Shown here piece after piece: positions 12,801 through 23,691 of a DNA stretch of 64,000 nucleotides (the first letter of the stretch is position 1; the number at the start of each line of letters is the position of its first letter). Both the position numbers and the translations under genes were made by a program. Under the pieces are notes generated by a model. That model was given only the letters and a program-made list of their open reading frames with translations. It made no database searches and was not told the DNA's origin. Source of the stretch: Trachythela sp. YZ-2020 (taxonomy: Eukaryota; Cnidaria; Anthozoa; Malacalcyonacea; Clavulariidae); assembly GCA_016169945.1 (NCBI GenBank), contig JADLSH010000344.1, positions 310,001 to 374,000 of the forward strand. The letters run 5' to 3'.

Positions 12801-15800
12801 CGGCGTCTCCATATAAGCAGGCTCTAAGTTTTAAAAGTAATAGGAGAAACAAGGGGATCCGTTTGCCATGTTTGCAAAAAAGTAATCCTTATTGCTAATC
12901 CATAAATGGGAGTTATTAATGGTAGTTATTATTATAACATCCGTGAGCTCCCCTTCCTGTAAAATAAGCGTACAATATCGAGGTATTGTTTATGTACACA
13001 ATGTCATGCGAGAGGCCGCGCAACTTCATAATAGGGGCTTTCAATTCACAGTCAGAGACAATTACCAAAAATTATTCTCGGCTGTCTATGCAAATATATG
13101 TGGTTCTAACTAATTAAAAACTATATTAGGGATTTGTGTAATTGTCAAAGGCTAAATATTAGGCGAATGCCCTTTGTCTTTTTATTTGTCAGTTGGAGTA
13201 ATTCCCATACCATTATCACGCAAGGCGCATCTGACAAGGCTTTACTGTGCAATTAGTATAGTGACTGAAGATACCTAAAAGAACCCGTAATTTTAAATGC
13301 AGTCTTGCAATATTATGATGCCATTTTACTACGACTATTTTATGATTATATATGAGATTCTAACTAATCAAAAACTATATTAAGGCCAATTTGTGTAATT
13401 GTCAAACGCTAAATATTAGGCGAATGTCCTTTGTCAGGAGAGTTTGATGATTCTTTTTAATTGTTAGTTGGAGTAATTTCCATACATTATCACGCAAGGC
13501 GATTCTCCTCCGGACGTATGTGATTTTATACAATACAAGCAACAACTGCACTTTCGCCAGATATGAGCCAATAGCCTTACTCTTGTCAGCAAATCTAGTA
13601 AATCACATGCGTCAAGAGGAGAATCGTATCCGACAAATCGGATCGTGTGAGATAAAATAGTCATAGAAACCTTGAATTTTCTTGTTTAACCTTTGATCTC
13701 GTTGTAGTTATTCAAACTTTCATTTTGTGAGTTGCTATGGCACTAAGGATACCTCTATTTTCATTTTGCGGAAATATAATTAGAGATAAGAGTCATATTT
13801 AGGTGTATACATGATGTGTCATGATTGGTTGCTAGCCAACTAAGTTTCAGTTTCTGGTATATTGAACCAGCGTTGAATTATGTCTCGTGCATTTCCTGGC
13901 ATTGTCCTTATACCCTGCCAAGATATTGTCTCAATGTTATCATTGTGTATAGTACAGTTTGTTTATCAAGTCATTTAAGATCATATAAAAAGACATTCGC
14001 GATACTAGTCTGTATAGATTTAAATAGATCACGGCTATAAAGTGGTAACTGGGCTTATTGTAACTTTTGACAAATTAAGGTGAGTTTGATTACCTGAAAT
14101 TAACTTTAATCACTTCGATGTCAGTTCGAGCGACTTCAATGTCCTTCGTTGACCATCTTTTGATGGTTAGTGACTATGAAACCCACCTTTAATTGCCTGG
14201 TTTCCATTTGGCCGCAACTGTCATGACCAAGTCATATTCGACGATGTGAAATAGTCTGGATCTGTTTTTGCTGACTGTAAAGACACTCTATTACATCGGT
14301 CACCTTGATATGTTCACGACAGTTACGGCTAAATGCATGGAAATCAGGCATAATATCAGGCTGTTTTAATCTTTTCAGGTTAATTGCAACATAAATGCAC
14401 GACAGCTTAGTGCAACACATGGTCACCAACGATAAAAAGAAAAATAGTTCAAAGTGACCAATTTGCTCACTGTCTGTATTGTCTATTGACCTTATGTTTG
14501 GTGGCAAATGCATTAATTTTGCTTTCGTAAGTGTCAATCAGTAGTGTCAATACATTTGAAGGTGACCACCATGTGTAGCACCATCTAACACACGAACTGA
14601 AATCCACCTACCATATACCACCTACAGTGGACTTTCACATTTAAGTCTTCACAGCCATAGGTCATAATTATGGAAGACCTGTACAGACAGTAAAACCAAA
14701 GGGTTAAAGGGATGGCAATAAAAATTTAGTTTGTCTCATTTGAAAGAACTTTTAAAATTATATATAAATCTCCCTTACCGATTTTTCGTATCATTCTTAG
14801 TTCTTGAGATATTTTGACAGAAATAAGTATTTTATCCAGAAAGCCAATGGTCATAAAACCACCGTTAATGAGACCAAAAATAACAGCTCATTGTTTTAAG
14901 TCAACTTATATATAATTTTAAAAGTTCTTTCATGAGATAAACAAAATTTTTATTGCCATATCCTTTAATATCTCTATCTTCTCTTTCTAGCCAGATCAGA
15001 AGACATATTCAGATTAGCTCAAATGGAAATCTTCATTATCGTGGTGGCGGTGATTGCTGTGGCAGCCGCTCTTATTCTCCTTGTTTTACTTCAACTGAGG
15101 ATTAAAAAGCAAACCACAGCAGAGAATTCTGCAATAAGTCGGAGCACTCGCGTCGAAGCAAGTCAGATTGAAGAAATTGCTTTGGATTATCCAAATGACC
15201 AAATTCTAAATATGGGACCACCGCCTTATAGACAAGGTAAGCACGTTTGAAAGTCTCTGGTTTAAATATGTTTTCGCAAAATATTGAACACATTCTGCCT
15301 TTTTAGTTCAGTTAGTTGAGATATTTGTTTGTTTGTTTGTTTGTTTGTTGTTAAGCAATACACCCTTTCGATAATTACGTCACGAATACTCCCTTGGCCT
15401 GGGAGCCTCGCTTTCATGAATCAAGAAGAAATGCAATTCGCTCACGATTCATGAGAATGAGGCTCCCGGGCCAAGGAGAGATTTGTGACGTAATTATCGA
15501 AAGGGTGTATTTGCACGTATACAGCTATTTCAATTAAGGTTGTCACAAGCAATAGTCAAATGTACAATCCAAGCGCGAAGAGTATGATGGGAATGAGATC
15601 TTTTATCGGCTAAAATTAAATAAATCGTCTTGTGGGATAAGCAAGTGATCAGCATTCGTCATATTTGCATATATTTACAAGGAATACAGCTCTTTAATAT
15701 CAATCGCTTGATATATCAAAGAATACCTTATGCATAGGCTTTCAGACAAGACTTAAGATGGAGAACTATATTTTCTCGACAGAAATAATAGGATTGGAAG

Positions 15801-17231
15801 TGAAAGAAGCAACTTATTACTTACAAACTTCAACCGTTTGTCGCTAATTTGTAAATTTTGTAAATTTTCCGGTAAATGTAGCTACTGAACCCACTTGGCC
15901 AGGGTCAGAAAAATATGCATGTATACCTCTGGGAATTGCCAAAACAAAAAAGAGCTATAGTCAGTCATATGCTACTTCATTGATAAGAAGATGGGCAATA
16001 TATATACCCATCTCGCTGTTCGCGCTTGGATTGTACATTTGACTATTGCCTGTGACAACCCGGCTTAATTGAAATAGCTGTATATAGTGGTTATATGATA
16101 ATAGTAAATATGAGGAATATAGTGTCCTATATTTGTTACTTGTTACAGTCGGTTGACTGTCAGGTATATTGTAAAGTTACATCGCTATTGCCAATTGGCA
16201 TATTGAAGTGATTGACGACGTCATCCAAGTGACGTTGATTCATTGATAGCAATGCCAGTTTATACGGATTACTGGCAATGGTTTTGGACTTTTTGGAAAC
16301 AAATCATGTCTGATATATTTTTCCGATTGTTCGTCTAATGACGTATATAGCTACACACGAACTACGCAGATATCGTGTCATATATACAGACGAATTAGAA
16401 AACGAACTATCAAACGAACTTTTCTCTGCCCATGCAAATTCGTTCAGAATCTTGTTATCGTCCTGCAATTCAACAACTTGTTAACAACTTGCAGGGCAAC
16501 TTGATAAAATGACAATATTGCTACAACTTTTTGACAAAGCTTGCTACAAGATGCGAGATTTTTACGTGTGTAGTATAAATCTGGCAATTGCTTGATGGAT
16601 TGTTTTGTTACAATCTTACATCTTTGGTAGTTTAGTCGGTTTTCAAGTCCTCTATGCCTGTACGCTTTATGGTATATTCTTGCTGGAGAAATTTATATAC
16701 ATGTCGCCAACAACTAAACTCACGGCTATTATATTTTTTGCAGTAATGAAAGCTCCAGAACTATATCCACTGGCTTCATCAACCCACATCGGATATGGTG
16801 ATGTAAAAATTCAAATCCCGACATCTCCTATTCACAACGAGCGTACGAAAAGATCCTGGAACCAATTACTAAATGCAGTTCTGCCATCTGAGGATCAAGG
16901 ACCAAATACCCCATCGGGGAAACAGACCACAGGGGATAATACTCCGATATCGCCGGCAATCGACGAAGTTTTACCGACGTATGACGAAGTTCGCTCGGGA
17001 ATTCCTTCTGAGGGATCCAAAGTAGAGTATTGTCAAAAAACGTTTCCCAGGCGAGATAGTGCGGATATTGTGAAATCAGTACATTACAGAATTTTGGGAT
17101 TCAACTTTGGCATAGAAAAGACAAGGTTGTGTAAAAATGACTGCGTTTTTACCATATCAAATGCACTCCAAACTGTCATTCAAGAGGAGATAATGAGGTC
17201 ACCAGGACGACCACGACTAGCTACACTGTAG
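3848..17231 (+). CDS. Single-pass membrane protein with PPxY motif (three exons)
   Basis: Exons are 3848-3911, 14991-15236 and 16744-17231, a 798-nt reading frame for 265 residues. Both junctions are GT-AG and both split codons join without a stop, which supports the 11 kb first intron. The N-terminus carries NFT, a possible glycosylation site at residues 6-8. One hydrophobic segment of about 21 residues (35-55) is followed by RIKK, which predicts an outside N-terminus and cytoplasmic tail. The tail has GPPPY (residues 97-101), a ligand for WW domains such as those of NEDD4-type ubiquitin ligases, and LPTYDEV (180-186), a related P-x-Y motif. No known family was recognised; an adaptor for ubiquitin ligases or membrane traffic is inference. 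Translation could also begin at Met33, leaving almost no ectodomain. The region after residue 195 is less adaptor-like, so the last exon could end earlier by alternative splicing. Confidence 0.7.
4995..5240. repeat. G-rich transposon remnant
   Basis: AGGGACCGCGGAGCATTTTT followed by a long run of G resembles the ends of the 763-1028 family; the same text, complemented, is at 18290-18385. Beyond it the phrase GGGGGGTATGG...GCTTCCCCAGAAAATTTTGA resembles a repeat near 1090-1170. Boundaries are not clear. Confidence 0.45.
5869..5936. repeat. Inverted repeat (hairpin)
   Basis: CCCCGAGTCTGCGATCCTTT pairs with AAAGGATCGCAGGCTCGGGG across a loop of about 25 bases. This is probably the core of a small foldback element inside the intron. 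Confidence 0.6.
6415..6682. mobile_element. MITE with long inverted ends
   Basis: The left end contains AGTACGCTCGCCACTTGTTTCC and continues through CTGACGTTACGTCA; the right end has the complementary order GCGTCAG, TGGAAACAAGTG, AAAAAGTACGCG. Between them lies a degenerate CCCTAACCCTAA-rich stretch (6509-6566), which resembles telomere repeat but is too irregular to be one. Confidence 0.55.
7718..7965 (+). mobile_element. tRNA-derived SINE
   Basis: The head GGCGCAGTCGGTAGAGC is a good polymerase III A box and GATCGTGGGTTCTCGCT a degenerate B box, at the spacing of a tRNA gene. The body contains GGGTACTCCGGTTTTCCCAC, shared with the SINEs at 9225-9612 and 32197-32466. The tRNA part cannot form a full cloverleaf, so it is not a tRNA gene. 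Confidence 0.7.
8187..8400. mobile_element. MITE, GCCTGGTTTTCATTTGG family
   Basis: This copy shares the sequence GCCTGGTTTTCATTTGGTCG and the block TTCGACGATGTGAAATAGTC with 14189-14352. Its right end is degraded. No coding capacity. Confidence 0.5.
8413..8843. mobile_element. Pogo/mariner-type MITE, CAGTAAAGCCCC ends
   Basis: CAGTAAAGCCCCACATAAAA at the left is matched by its near-perfect complement at the right, and each side is bordered by TA, the target of Tc1/mariner/pogo transposases. AGGCTGAAGTGGTTCTTA recurs several times inside. No transposase frame. Confidence 0.8.
9225..9612 (-). mobile_element. SINE, inverted, with locally amplified head
   Basis: Read on the minus strand this is the same family as 32197-32466: head with AGCGCGCTGTC and GGTCGAGG, body with CTTCGAGGG and GGTACTCCGGTTTTCCTCC. 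The head-proximal text (GCTAACCGCATCTGC, CACCCGTGCTTCCC) is repeated three times at about 9515-9605, a local tandem expansion. Confidence 0.65.
9838..10360 (+). mobile_element. Non-LTR retrotransposon 3' end (truncated LINE)
   Basis: The frame 9838-10113 ends with FPRTVILWNNLPPNIK and FKHHL, the closing motif (hydrophobic, WN-x-LP) after the reverse transcriptase of many LINEs. It is followed by a short 3' untranslated stretch and a tail of AATA repeats at 10337-10360. The 5' part is missing, as in most LINE insertions. The copy is not functional. Confidence 0.7.
12425..12605. repeat. Element with ATGAGAGTTGAC units (related to 2577-2760)
   Basis: GTTGCATGAGAGTTGACTGG, GGATATTACCGCGCGG and a tail with AGTTGATGAGA are the complement of text at 2640-2760. 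This copy shows only two or three units, so it may represent the ancestral state from which the arrays expanded. Confidence 0.5.
13106..13502 (+). repeat. Direct duplication of about 130 bp, period about 250
   Basis: The block from CTAACTAATTAAAAACTAT to TTATCACGCAAGGCG (13106-13232) recurs at 13356-13502 with scattered changes, including AAATATTAGGCGAATG. The spacer differs. No coding content. Confidence 0.7.
13503..13655. mobile_element. MITE, GATTCTCCTC family
   Basis: GATTCTCCTCCGGACGTATG at the left is opposed by GTCAAGAGGAGAATCG at the right. The interior (TTTCGCCAG, TATGAGCCAATAGCCTTAC) is shared with 34597-34748, which establishes a dispersed family. Confidence 0.65.
14189..14352. 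mobile_element. MITE, GCCTGGTTTCCATTTGG family
   Basis: GCCTGGTTTCCATTTGGCCG at the left and its imperfect complement (ACGGCTAAATGCATGGAAATC...GGC) at the right define the ends. The relative is at 8187-8400. Confidence 0.65.
14708..14964. mobile_element. TTAA-flanked MITE
   Basis: Long inverted ends AGGGATGGCAATAAAAATTT and complement (AAATTTTTATTGCCATATCCT) enclose 257 bp. TTAA occurs directly outside both ends (14704-14707 and 14965-14968), the target of piggyBac and related transposases. It lies just before exon 2 of the membrane-protein gene. Confidence 0.8.
15359..15509. mobile_element. Foldback MITE, TACACCCTTTCG ends
   Basis: TACACCCTTTCGATAATTAC at the left pairs perfectly with the right end. 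The interior pairs again through GCCTGGGAGCC/GGCTCCCGGGCC and CATGAATC/GATTCATG, so nearly the whole unit can fold into one hairpin. It lies in the second intron of the membrane-protein gene. Confidence 0.8.
15522..16080. mobile_element. TA-flanked transposon remnant, CAGCTATTTCAATTAAG ends
   Basis: Inverted ends of about 60 bp (CAGCTATTTCAATTAAGGTT and complement, continuing through ATAGTCAAATGTACAATCC) are bordered by TA at 15520 and 16081. A solo end of the same family is at about 2417-2470. No transposase frame. Confidence 0.8.
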
Positions 17232-17644
17232 TGTAGATATAGTTAGCCGCAGGGCAAACTAGAAAAAGGTTGCCGGTTGAGGAAAATTGTTTCCTAGCCA
17301 TGTTTCCCGAAAGAGGCAAATTACCAGGAACATTTATCGGAAACTTTTGCCTGTAATTACAACAAATACTGGCTGTGGCATGTCCAGACATGAAGCCTTG
17401 AAGGTTGAAGCAAAGAAAACCATTTATGCGAGACAATAATCGCACTGGTGAAACAAAATGTTTGGAAAAACAGTTGCTAGCAAAAAAGGCTGTGGTTCTT
17501 CACCTACACGGGCAATGCCTATACTGTACATTGAAAGAACCCGAATGACTTGAGATACATGTAATTATGAACACGAAATATAAACGCGGAATTTGTATAT
17601 TTATATACTATAGTTGTATAGTGTTATAGGCGAATAATTGTTTT

Positions 17645-17783
17645 AGTAAAATTACATAGGTGATTATTTGGAAAAAAATAAAAAATCCACATTTCAAAAA
17701 TATCGCGTATTAATCCGAGGTAGCGCAACCAATCAGCATTGAGATTTGAGAATCATTTCAATAATCACTTATGTAATTTTACT
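17645..17783. repeat. Inverted repeat downstream of the membrane-protein gene
   Basis: AGTAAAATTACATAGGTGAT at 17645 pairs with ATCACTTATGTAATTTTACT ending at 17783. AATAAA at 17677-17682 lies inside and could serve as a polyadenylation signal, about 450 bases after the stop codon. Confidence 0.55.
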
Positions 17784-18289
17784 AATGTGCCTTGTTCTCG
17801 ACCTGAGCGCGTTGATTTACTTCGTTGTAAAAAAAAATTCGATAGATTATACGTCGCAAAAATTTGCGGGAAAGGTTCGGCAAAAAAACGGGAAAATATT
17901 TCGAAAAAATCTTGAAAAAATCCCAAAATCCCTGAAAATTTGGCCAAAAAAATCCCAGAATCCCGAGAAAAATTGCAGGGATTTTTTAATGTCCAAACCA
18001 TCTCTGTTTAACTAATGTCAAACTATCATCTTGAGAATGACTATGCTTTCTACTCCGAGTGATATTCCATAATATATCTTGACATATTCATTGTATCCTT
18101 GCGGTATTTATATACATTCCCCACATTTTCAGTCATATATGTATACAGTATTTAGAACATATATATAAACTATATACACGTTTTAGTGATATATTCATGA
18201 TAATGTAAAATGCACATCTATTTATTGTAACAAAGTATATTATACTGTTTAGTCATGCAAATGTAAGAAAAAAGTGAAACTTTACAATA

Positions 18290-18385
18290 TGCAAAATTTA
18301 ATTTGTCTATCTGTGGCCCTCTGAGATGTTTAGTCCCCCCCCCCCACACCCGCCCCATCCAAAAATGCTCCGCGGTCCCTGTGAT
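18290..18385 (-). repeat. C-rich transposon remnant
   Basis: Read on the minus strand this begins AGGGACCGCGGAGCATTTTT and continues into a G-run and CTCAGAGGGCCACAG. It matches the start of the remnant near 4995 on the plus strand. Confidence 0.45.
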
Positions 18386-18418
18386 TATGTGTCGTTGTGT
18401 CAACTGCGCATTCAAATT

Positions 18419-19167
18419 CAGGGGTGCACATTAGGGGGGTGGGGGGGGGGGGGTGTGACACCCCCCCATAATTTGTGAATTTTTCAAAAAAGTCGGTCCC
18501 AAATTACACTACTAATTCGGTCCGAGTTGGTCCGAAACATCCTGTCAAAAAAACGTATAATAAACGATAAGAAATCAACATTGCAAAACCCAAAGATATA
18601 TTTTCCTCTTAAAGCAATGTACTCAAATGTAAGATGACGTAGCCATACACGACTGCGCAAAACCTTCTAACTTTTGCTCTGCCGCATCGTGCGTACTATC
18701 TCCACGTCAGTATTCTCGAGTAAAATTAAGTAAACTCTGTTGTAAAAATGCAGTTTCTAATTGGGTTTTTATGATGTTGAAGGTTACGTTTTGGGGGGCG
18801 TTTTCTTTAAATAACTGCAATTTAAAGAAAATTGCAGCGAAATATTTGAATTCGAAACTAGAGTGTTTGAAATCTTATATGTATTAATGAAAGGGCCTAT
18901 AACGAAAGAGGTAGAGAAGACTCTGAAAATGCCATTTCCGACGATCTACAGACTCAAGTTTTTCAAAATTTTCCCGTCGGCGCCAACCACGGTGGCGCCT
19001 CGTTGATGGTCGGCCCCCTATTTTTTAACAATCCTTCTACACCCCTGGCACTACACATATTTTTACATTAACTCGTAATACATGTTTTGATGTGGTCAAA
19101 CAAATATAAAAAGTCGGTCCCTGAACAATGGACACCCCCCAAAACTTTTTTGGAATGTGCGCCCCTG
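18419..19167. mobile_element. Non-autonomous hAT element with perfect 8-bp duplication
   Basis: The ends are CAGGGGTGCACATT and AATGTGCGCCCCTG. TTCAAATT stands directly outside both (18411-18418 and 19168-19175), the exact 8-bp duplication of hAT transposition. AAGTCGGTCCC occurs as a sub-terminal repeat near both ends. No transposase frame in 749 bp. Confidence 0.9.
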
Positions 19168-20080
19168 TTCAAATTATGCGTTGAGCTATTTGTTCATTCA
19201 TGTGTGCCTGCAATGGCATTTTACTCAAACCTCCGGATGCAGAAAAGGTGTATGGGAGAAAAATAATTGAAACCGCTTGAAACCGCTTGCAATAATGGAA
19301 ACGTTGATGCACCGATGTATACTGATCGGCAAAACTTTATTCCCGTTGCCGCCCTGCAGGCTACCACTGAAACAGGAAACCCCCGATCAAGGGTATGCCC
19401 CTCTGGGTATGCCCATCTAATACATCTTAGAAGTGCTTACGTCACATAATTTTCTATGAATGAATAACTGACCAAAATTCTTTCCACAAGTATCCCACAC
19501 TGCACTACGCATTCCTGAAGTCCGTATCACGATCGGAAATTGGGGCTACAAATTGACACCTCATCTTAACTGAACATGCGTAGTGTACACGTTGACGTGT
19601 ACTGAATATTAATGAGAAGAAATGCTGAACTATTTCAAGATATAGTCGCCAAAGTTTCGGATCTATTTGTGGAAATTTAAAGTAAAGAAAAGGCTAAATG
19701 GCCAAAAACAATACTAGGTGACAGTACGTTGTGACTCATGCGTTATTAAGAACACTTTAAACTCACAATTTGAGTTAATATTTTGTTATAAATACGTCAA
19801 AGTAAAGCAAAACAAAAAGCGCGCGAAAATTATTTACCTGTAATGAGTGTTCAGCGACATGGCAGTTTCTGTGCAATTTCCGGTCGTAGTAAAAAAACTT
19901 GTAAGGTCTAATTTCACGTACTCAATTATTTCATTCAAATTATGCTTGGTCGCCCTTGTTCAATTTTATGCTTACTTTATCAGAATATAGTGGTAACTAG
20001 GCATTTGAGCAATCCGAATTTGGTGGCAACGGACATGAACAAGTTAGGCGATTAGGTTTTCTATTATCGGCTAAACCTGA

Positions 20081-21735
20081 AAATTTCTTTGTTTCAAACA
20101 TTGATCAATTTCTTTGTTTCAAACATTGATCAATTTCTTCGTTTCAAACATTGATCAATTTCTTTATTTCAAACATTGATCAATTTCTTTATTTCAAACA
20201 TTGATCAATTTCTTTATTTCAAACATTGATCAATTTCTTTATTTCAAACATTGATCAATTTCTTTATTTCAAACATTGATCAATTTCTTTATTTCAAACA
20301 TTGATCAATTTCTTTATTTCAAACATTGATCAATTTCTTTATTTCAAACATTGATCAATTTCTTTATTTCAAACATTGATCAATTTCTTTATTTCAAACA
20401 TTGATCAATTTCTTTATTTCAAACATTGATCAATTTCTTTATTTCAAACATTGATCAATTTCTTTATTTCAAACATTGATCAATTTCTTTATTTCAAACA
20501 TTGATCAATTTCTTTGTTTCAAACATTGATCAATTTCTTCGTTTCAAACATTGATCAATTTCTTTGTTTCAAACATTGATCAATTTCTTTGTTTCAAACA
20601 TTGATCAATTTCTTTGTTTCAAACATTGATCAATTTCTTTATTTCAAACATTGATCAATTTCTTTATTTCAAACATTGATCAATTTCTTTATTTCAAACA
20701 TTGATCAATTTCTTTGTTTCAAACATTGATCAATTTCTTCGTTTCAAACATTGATCAATTTCTTTGTTTCAAACATTGATCAATTTCTTTGTTTCAAACA
20801 TTGATCAATTTCTTTGTTTCAAACATTGATCAATTTCTTTATTTCAAACATTGATCAATTTCTTTATTTCAAACATTGATCAATTTCTTTATTTCAAACA
20901 TTGATCAATTTCTTTATTTCAAACATTGATCAATTTCTTTGTTTCAAACATTGATCAATTTCTTTGTTTCATACATTGATCAATTTCTTTATTTCAAACA
21001 TTGATCAATTTCTTTATTTCAAACATTGATCAATTTCTTTATTTCAAACATTGATCAATTTCTTTATTTCAAACATTGATCAATTTCTTTATTTCAAACA
21101 TTGATCAATTTCTTTATTTCAAACATTGATCAATTTCTTTATTTCAAACATTGATCAATTTCTTTATTTCAAACATTGATCAATTTCTTTATTTCAAACA
21201 TTGATCAATTTCTTTGTTTCAAACATTGATCAATTTCTTTGTTTCATACATTGATCAATTTATTTGTTTCAAACATTGATCAATTTCTTTATTTCAAACT
21301 TTGATCAATTTCTTTGTTTCAAACATTGATCAATTTCTTTATTTCAAACATTGATCAATTTCTTTGTTTCAAACATTGATCAATTTCTTTATTTCAAACA
21401 TTGATCAATTTCTTTGTTTCAAACATTGATCAATTTCTTTGTTTCAAACATTGATCAATTTCTTTATTTCAAACATTGATCAATTTCTTTGTTTCAAACA
21501 TTGATCAATTTCTTTGTTTCAAACATTGATCAATTTCTTTGTTTCAAACATTGATCAATTTCTTTGTTTCAACATTGATCAATTTCTTTATTTCAAACAT
21601 TGATCAATTTCTTTGTTTCAAACATTGATCAATTTCTTTGTTTCAAACATTGATCAATATATTTCTTTGTTTCAAACATTGATCAATTTATTTGTTTCAA
21701 ACATTGATCAATTTCTTTGTTTCAAACATCGATCA
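20081..21735 (+). repeat. Satellite array of a 25-bp unit, about 66 copies
   Basis: The unit TTTCTTTRTTTCAAACATTGATCAA is repeated head to tail with very few changes. The commonest variation is A/G at one position (CTTTATTTC or CTTTGTTTC), and runs of each variant alternate, which suggests segmental amplification of blocks of several units. Degenerate units occur near both ends. It lies in gene-free DNA. Confidence 0.95.
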
Positions 21736-21817
21736 ACTTCCTCTGCATGTGGTCTTTGTTTTCGTTTCACTTTCACTGAACGATTGACGCACAGAAAGTG
21801 AACAGAGGAAGTTGATC
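21731..21817. repeat. Inverted repeat at the end of the 25-bp array
   Basis: GATCAACTTCCTCTG at 21731-21745 is perfectly complementary to CAGAGGAAGTTGATC at 21803-21817, with TTTCACTTTC and GAAAGTGAA extending the pairing. It begins inside the last degenerate unit of the array. Confidence 0.7.
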
Positions 21818-21909
21818 AATTATTTCTCCTGAGAATGAACTGATCAACCCTCAGAACAGAATAAAGTGGTAATGAATTGATTAAGAGGTGACGTTTTTGT
21901 ACATTACGT

Positions 21910-22086
21910 AAAGGTACGTTCACACGTTGCGATTTGTCGGGCCGATTTCAGATGCACGTTAATGATATTTGAAAAATACGTGGCAAACGTCATCTGGTGA
22001 CATCATCAACTGAAAATATTCGTCATTAACATTCAGCAAAACCTAAAATCGGCCCGACAAATCGCTGTGTGTGAACGTACCTTAAC
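21910..22086. mobile_element. MITE, AGGTACGTTCACAC ends
   Basis: AGGTACGTTCACACGTTGCG and GATTTGTCGGGCCGATTT at the left are mirrored by AAATCGGCCCGACAAATCGC and GTGTGAACGTACCT at the right. TTAA-like flanks (GTAA left, TTAA right partly overlapping) suggest a TTAA target with one change. Confidence 0.7.
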
Positions 22087-22318
22087 ACGCGCTCAAAACT
22101 ATAATAAGTATAATGCCACTCTTCAGTTTATGACTGCATTTCCGAAAATTTCATTTTTGATACGTTTTTCAATCGGTAAACTGAAACTTACAAAGTATGT
22201 TTAGTGCATAATCTATATAAAATAGAGCTAAAATAGAGAAATTTTCATGGTACACCAAAGGCAAGGAGAACGATGTTTGAAGTTCAGTAAATGTGGCATC
22301 AATTTTATAGCATCATTA

Positions 22319-22814
22319 GGGACCGGTCATTATTTATGGCAGGGGTGGGGGCTGAAGAGAAAATGTTTTAAAGCCAAAAAATTTTCCCACCCCACCTTTT
22401 TTGTACCAAAAAATTATTTTACCCCATATTTTATAGAAGGTTAAAAAATAAATTACCCCACCAAATCATCAACCTTTTCATAACAACCAATATTAAAAAT
22501 TCGATTTTCCGTTATTAAATTAAACTAAGCGAAAGAAGAAAATTTTGAGTGTCCGAGATAGTGGTGAAGCTGCCAATGGTAGCGATGAGGATGGTATTAT
22601 TGACATTTTGACGGATGATGACATAGACTGATGATAACATTTCATGTTTGATTTGATATGTTAATGATTAAAAGATTAATATTGTTAATTTTCTTTACCC
22701 CACCTTTCTCCTTCTCATTTTTTATTTTACCCCACCCCAGACCTGCCTAATTTTTTAGTTACCCCACCATTTTCTCTTCGGCCCCCACCCCAGCCATAAA
22801 TAATGACCGGTCCC
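22319..22814. mobile_element. Non-autonomous DNA transposon, GGGACCGGTCATTATTT ends
   Basis: Inverted ends GGGACCGGTCATTATTTATG and complement enclose 496 bp; TTA stands on both sides. CCCCACC-rich text borders each end. At about 22553-22631 one frame reads DEDGIIDILTDDDID before a stop, an acidic tail that could be the last codons of a lost transposase. Same superfamily as 763-1028. Confidence 0.8.
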
Positions 22815-23691
22815 TTAGTAGTTGTTTTAATTTACAATTTCTTTTTACTATTTTCATAAAAATGTAGTTACCACTAGAAAATAGAGCTAAAACAAAGTGA
22901 TTTTGGGAGGTACGCCAAAAAGATTTTAAGTTTTGAATCGTACTTTTCAGCGGCAACTACGCGACATAGGGAAAAATTGCCATTGCAAAGTTTGCCAGTC
23001 ATATTGAATTGGAAAATATGTCCGTCAACTGCGATTAATGAAAACATTATCCTGAAGTATACAATAAAAAGCATATTTTACTTTATAGATTTACTATATA
23101 CTATAGTCGTAGATATTCCGTCTATTCACGGATTTGCCTAGTCTTAATTACCGTTCGATCATTATTAAGCATAACCCCCCCCCTCCCTCAAATATAATAT
23201 AATTTATATAAATGATAGAGGATTTACGATATTTCGGAATTCAAGAGCTAGCCAGTAAACGCCTACTTTCATGAAATATTAATTAAGGAACAATAACTGC
23301 AGAATGATTGAATGAACAGTTTTTCTTCATTAGAATAAAATAGCAGCATTAATTTCTAGCATTTTCCATTTTTTACAGTATTAAATACAGCAAAATGAGC
23401 AAATGCGTTCTAGGGTTTGTACCCTGGTTGCCAGAAGTTCTTGTATCTTCCTAATCTTCCGCTTTATTCACGTATAGGGTTTGGAGACCGGTTCAAAAGT
23501 CAATACTACGATGTATCTACGAGTTCTAGCCCCGGGGACAATATCTACTATAATATCCTGTCGGAAGTCGTCGTAAATTGACGTAGGTATTTAATATACT
23601 AGAATTAGAATATCTTTAAATTGTTTCGAAATAGTGATTTGTGAAATGCATTGAAAGAGGCCTTTATTTTGCAACAATACATTAACCAATC

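Larger units (their letters stand above)
3912..14990. other. First intron of the membrane-protein gene, filled with transposon remnants
   Basis: The donor is GTAAGT at 3912 and the acceptor a pyrimidine-rich TTTCTAG ending at 14990. Apart from the elements listed separately, the long stretches 3912-4990, 6690-7710 and 10370-12420 show no convincing exon on either strand; open frames there are short and of random composition. Confidence 0.6.

Noticed and set aside
20081..21735. CRISPR array
   Set aside because: Units are contiguous with no unique spacers, and the DNA is eukaryotic.
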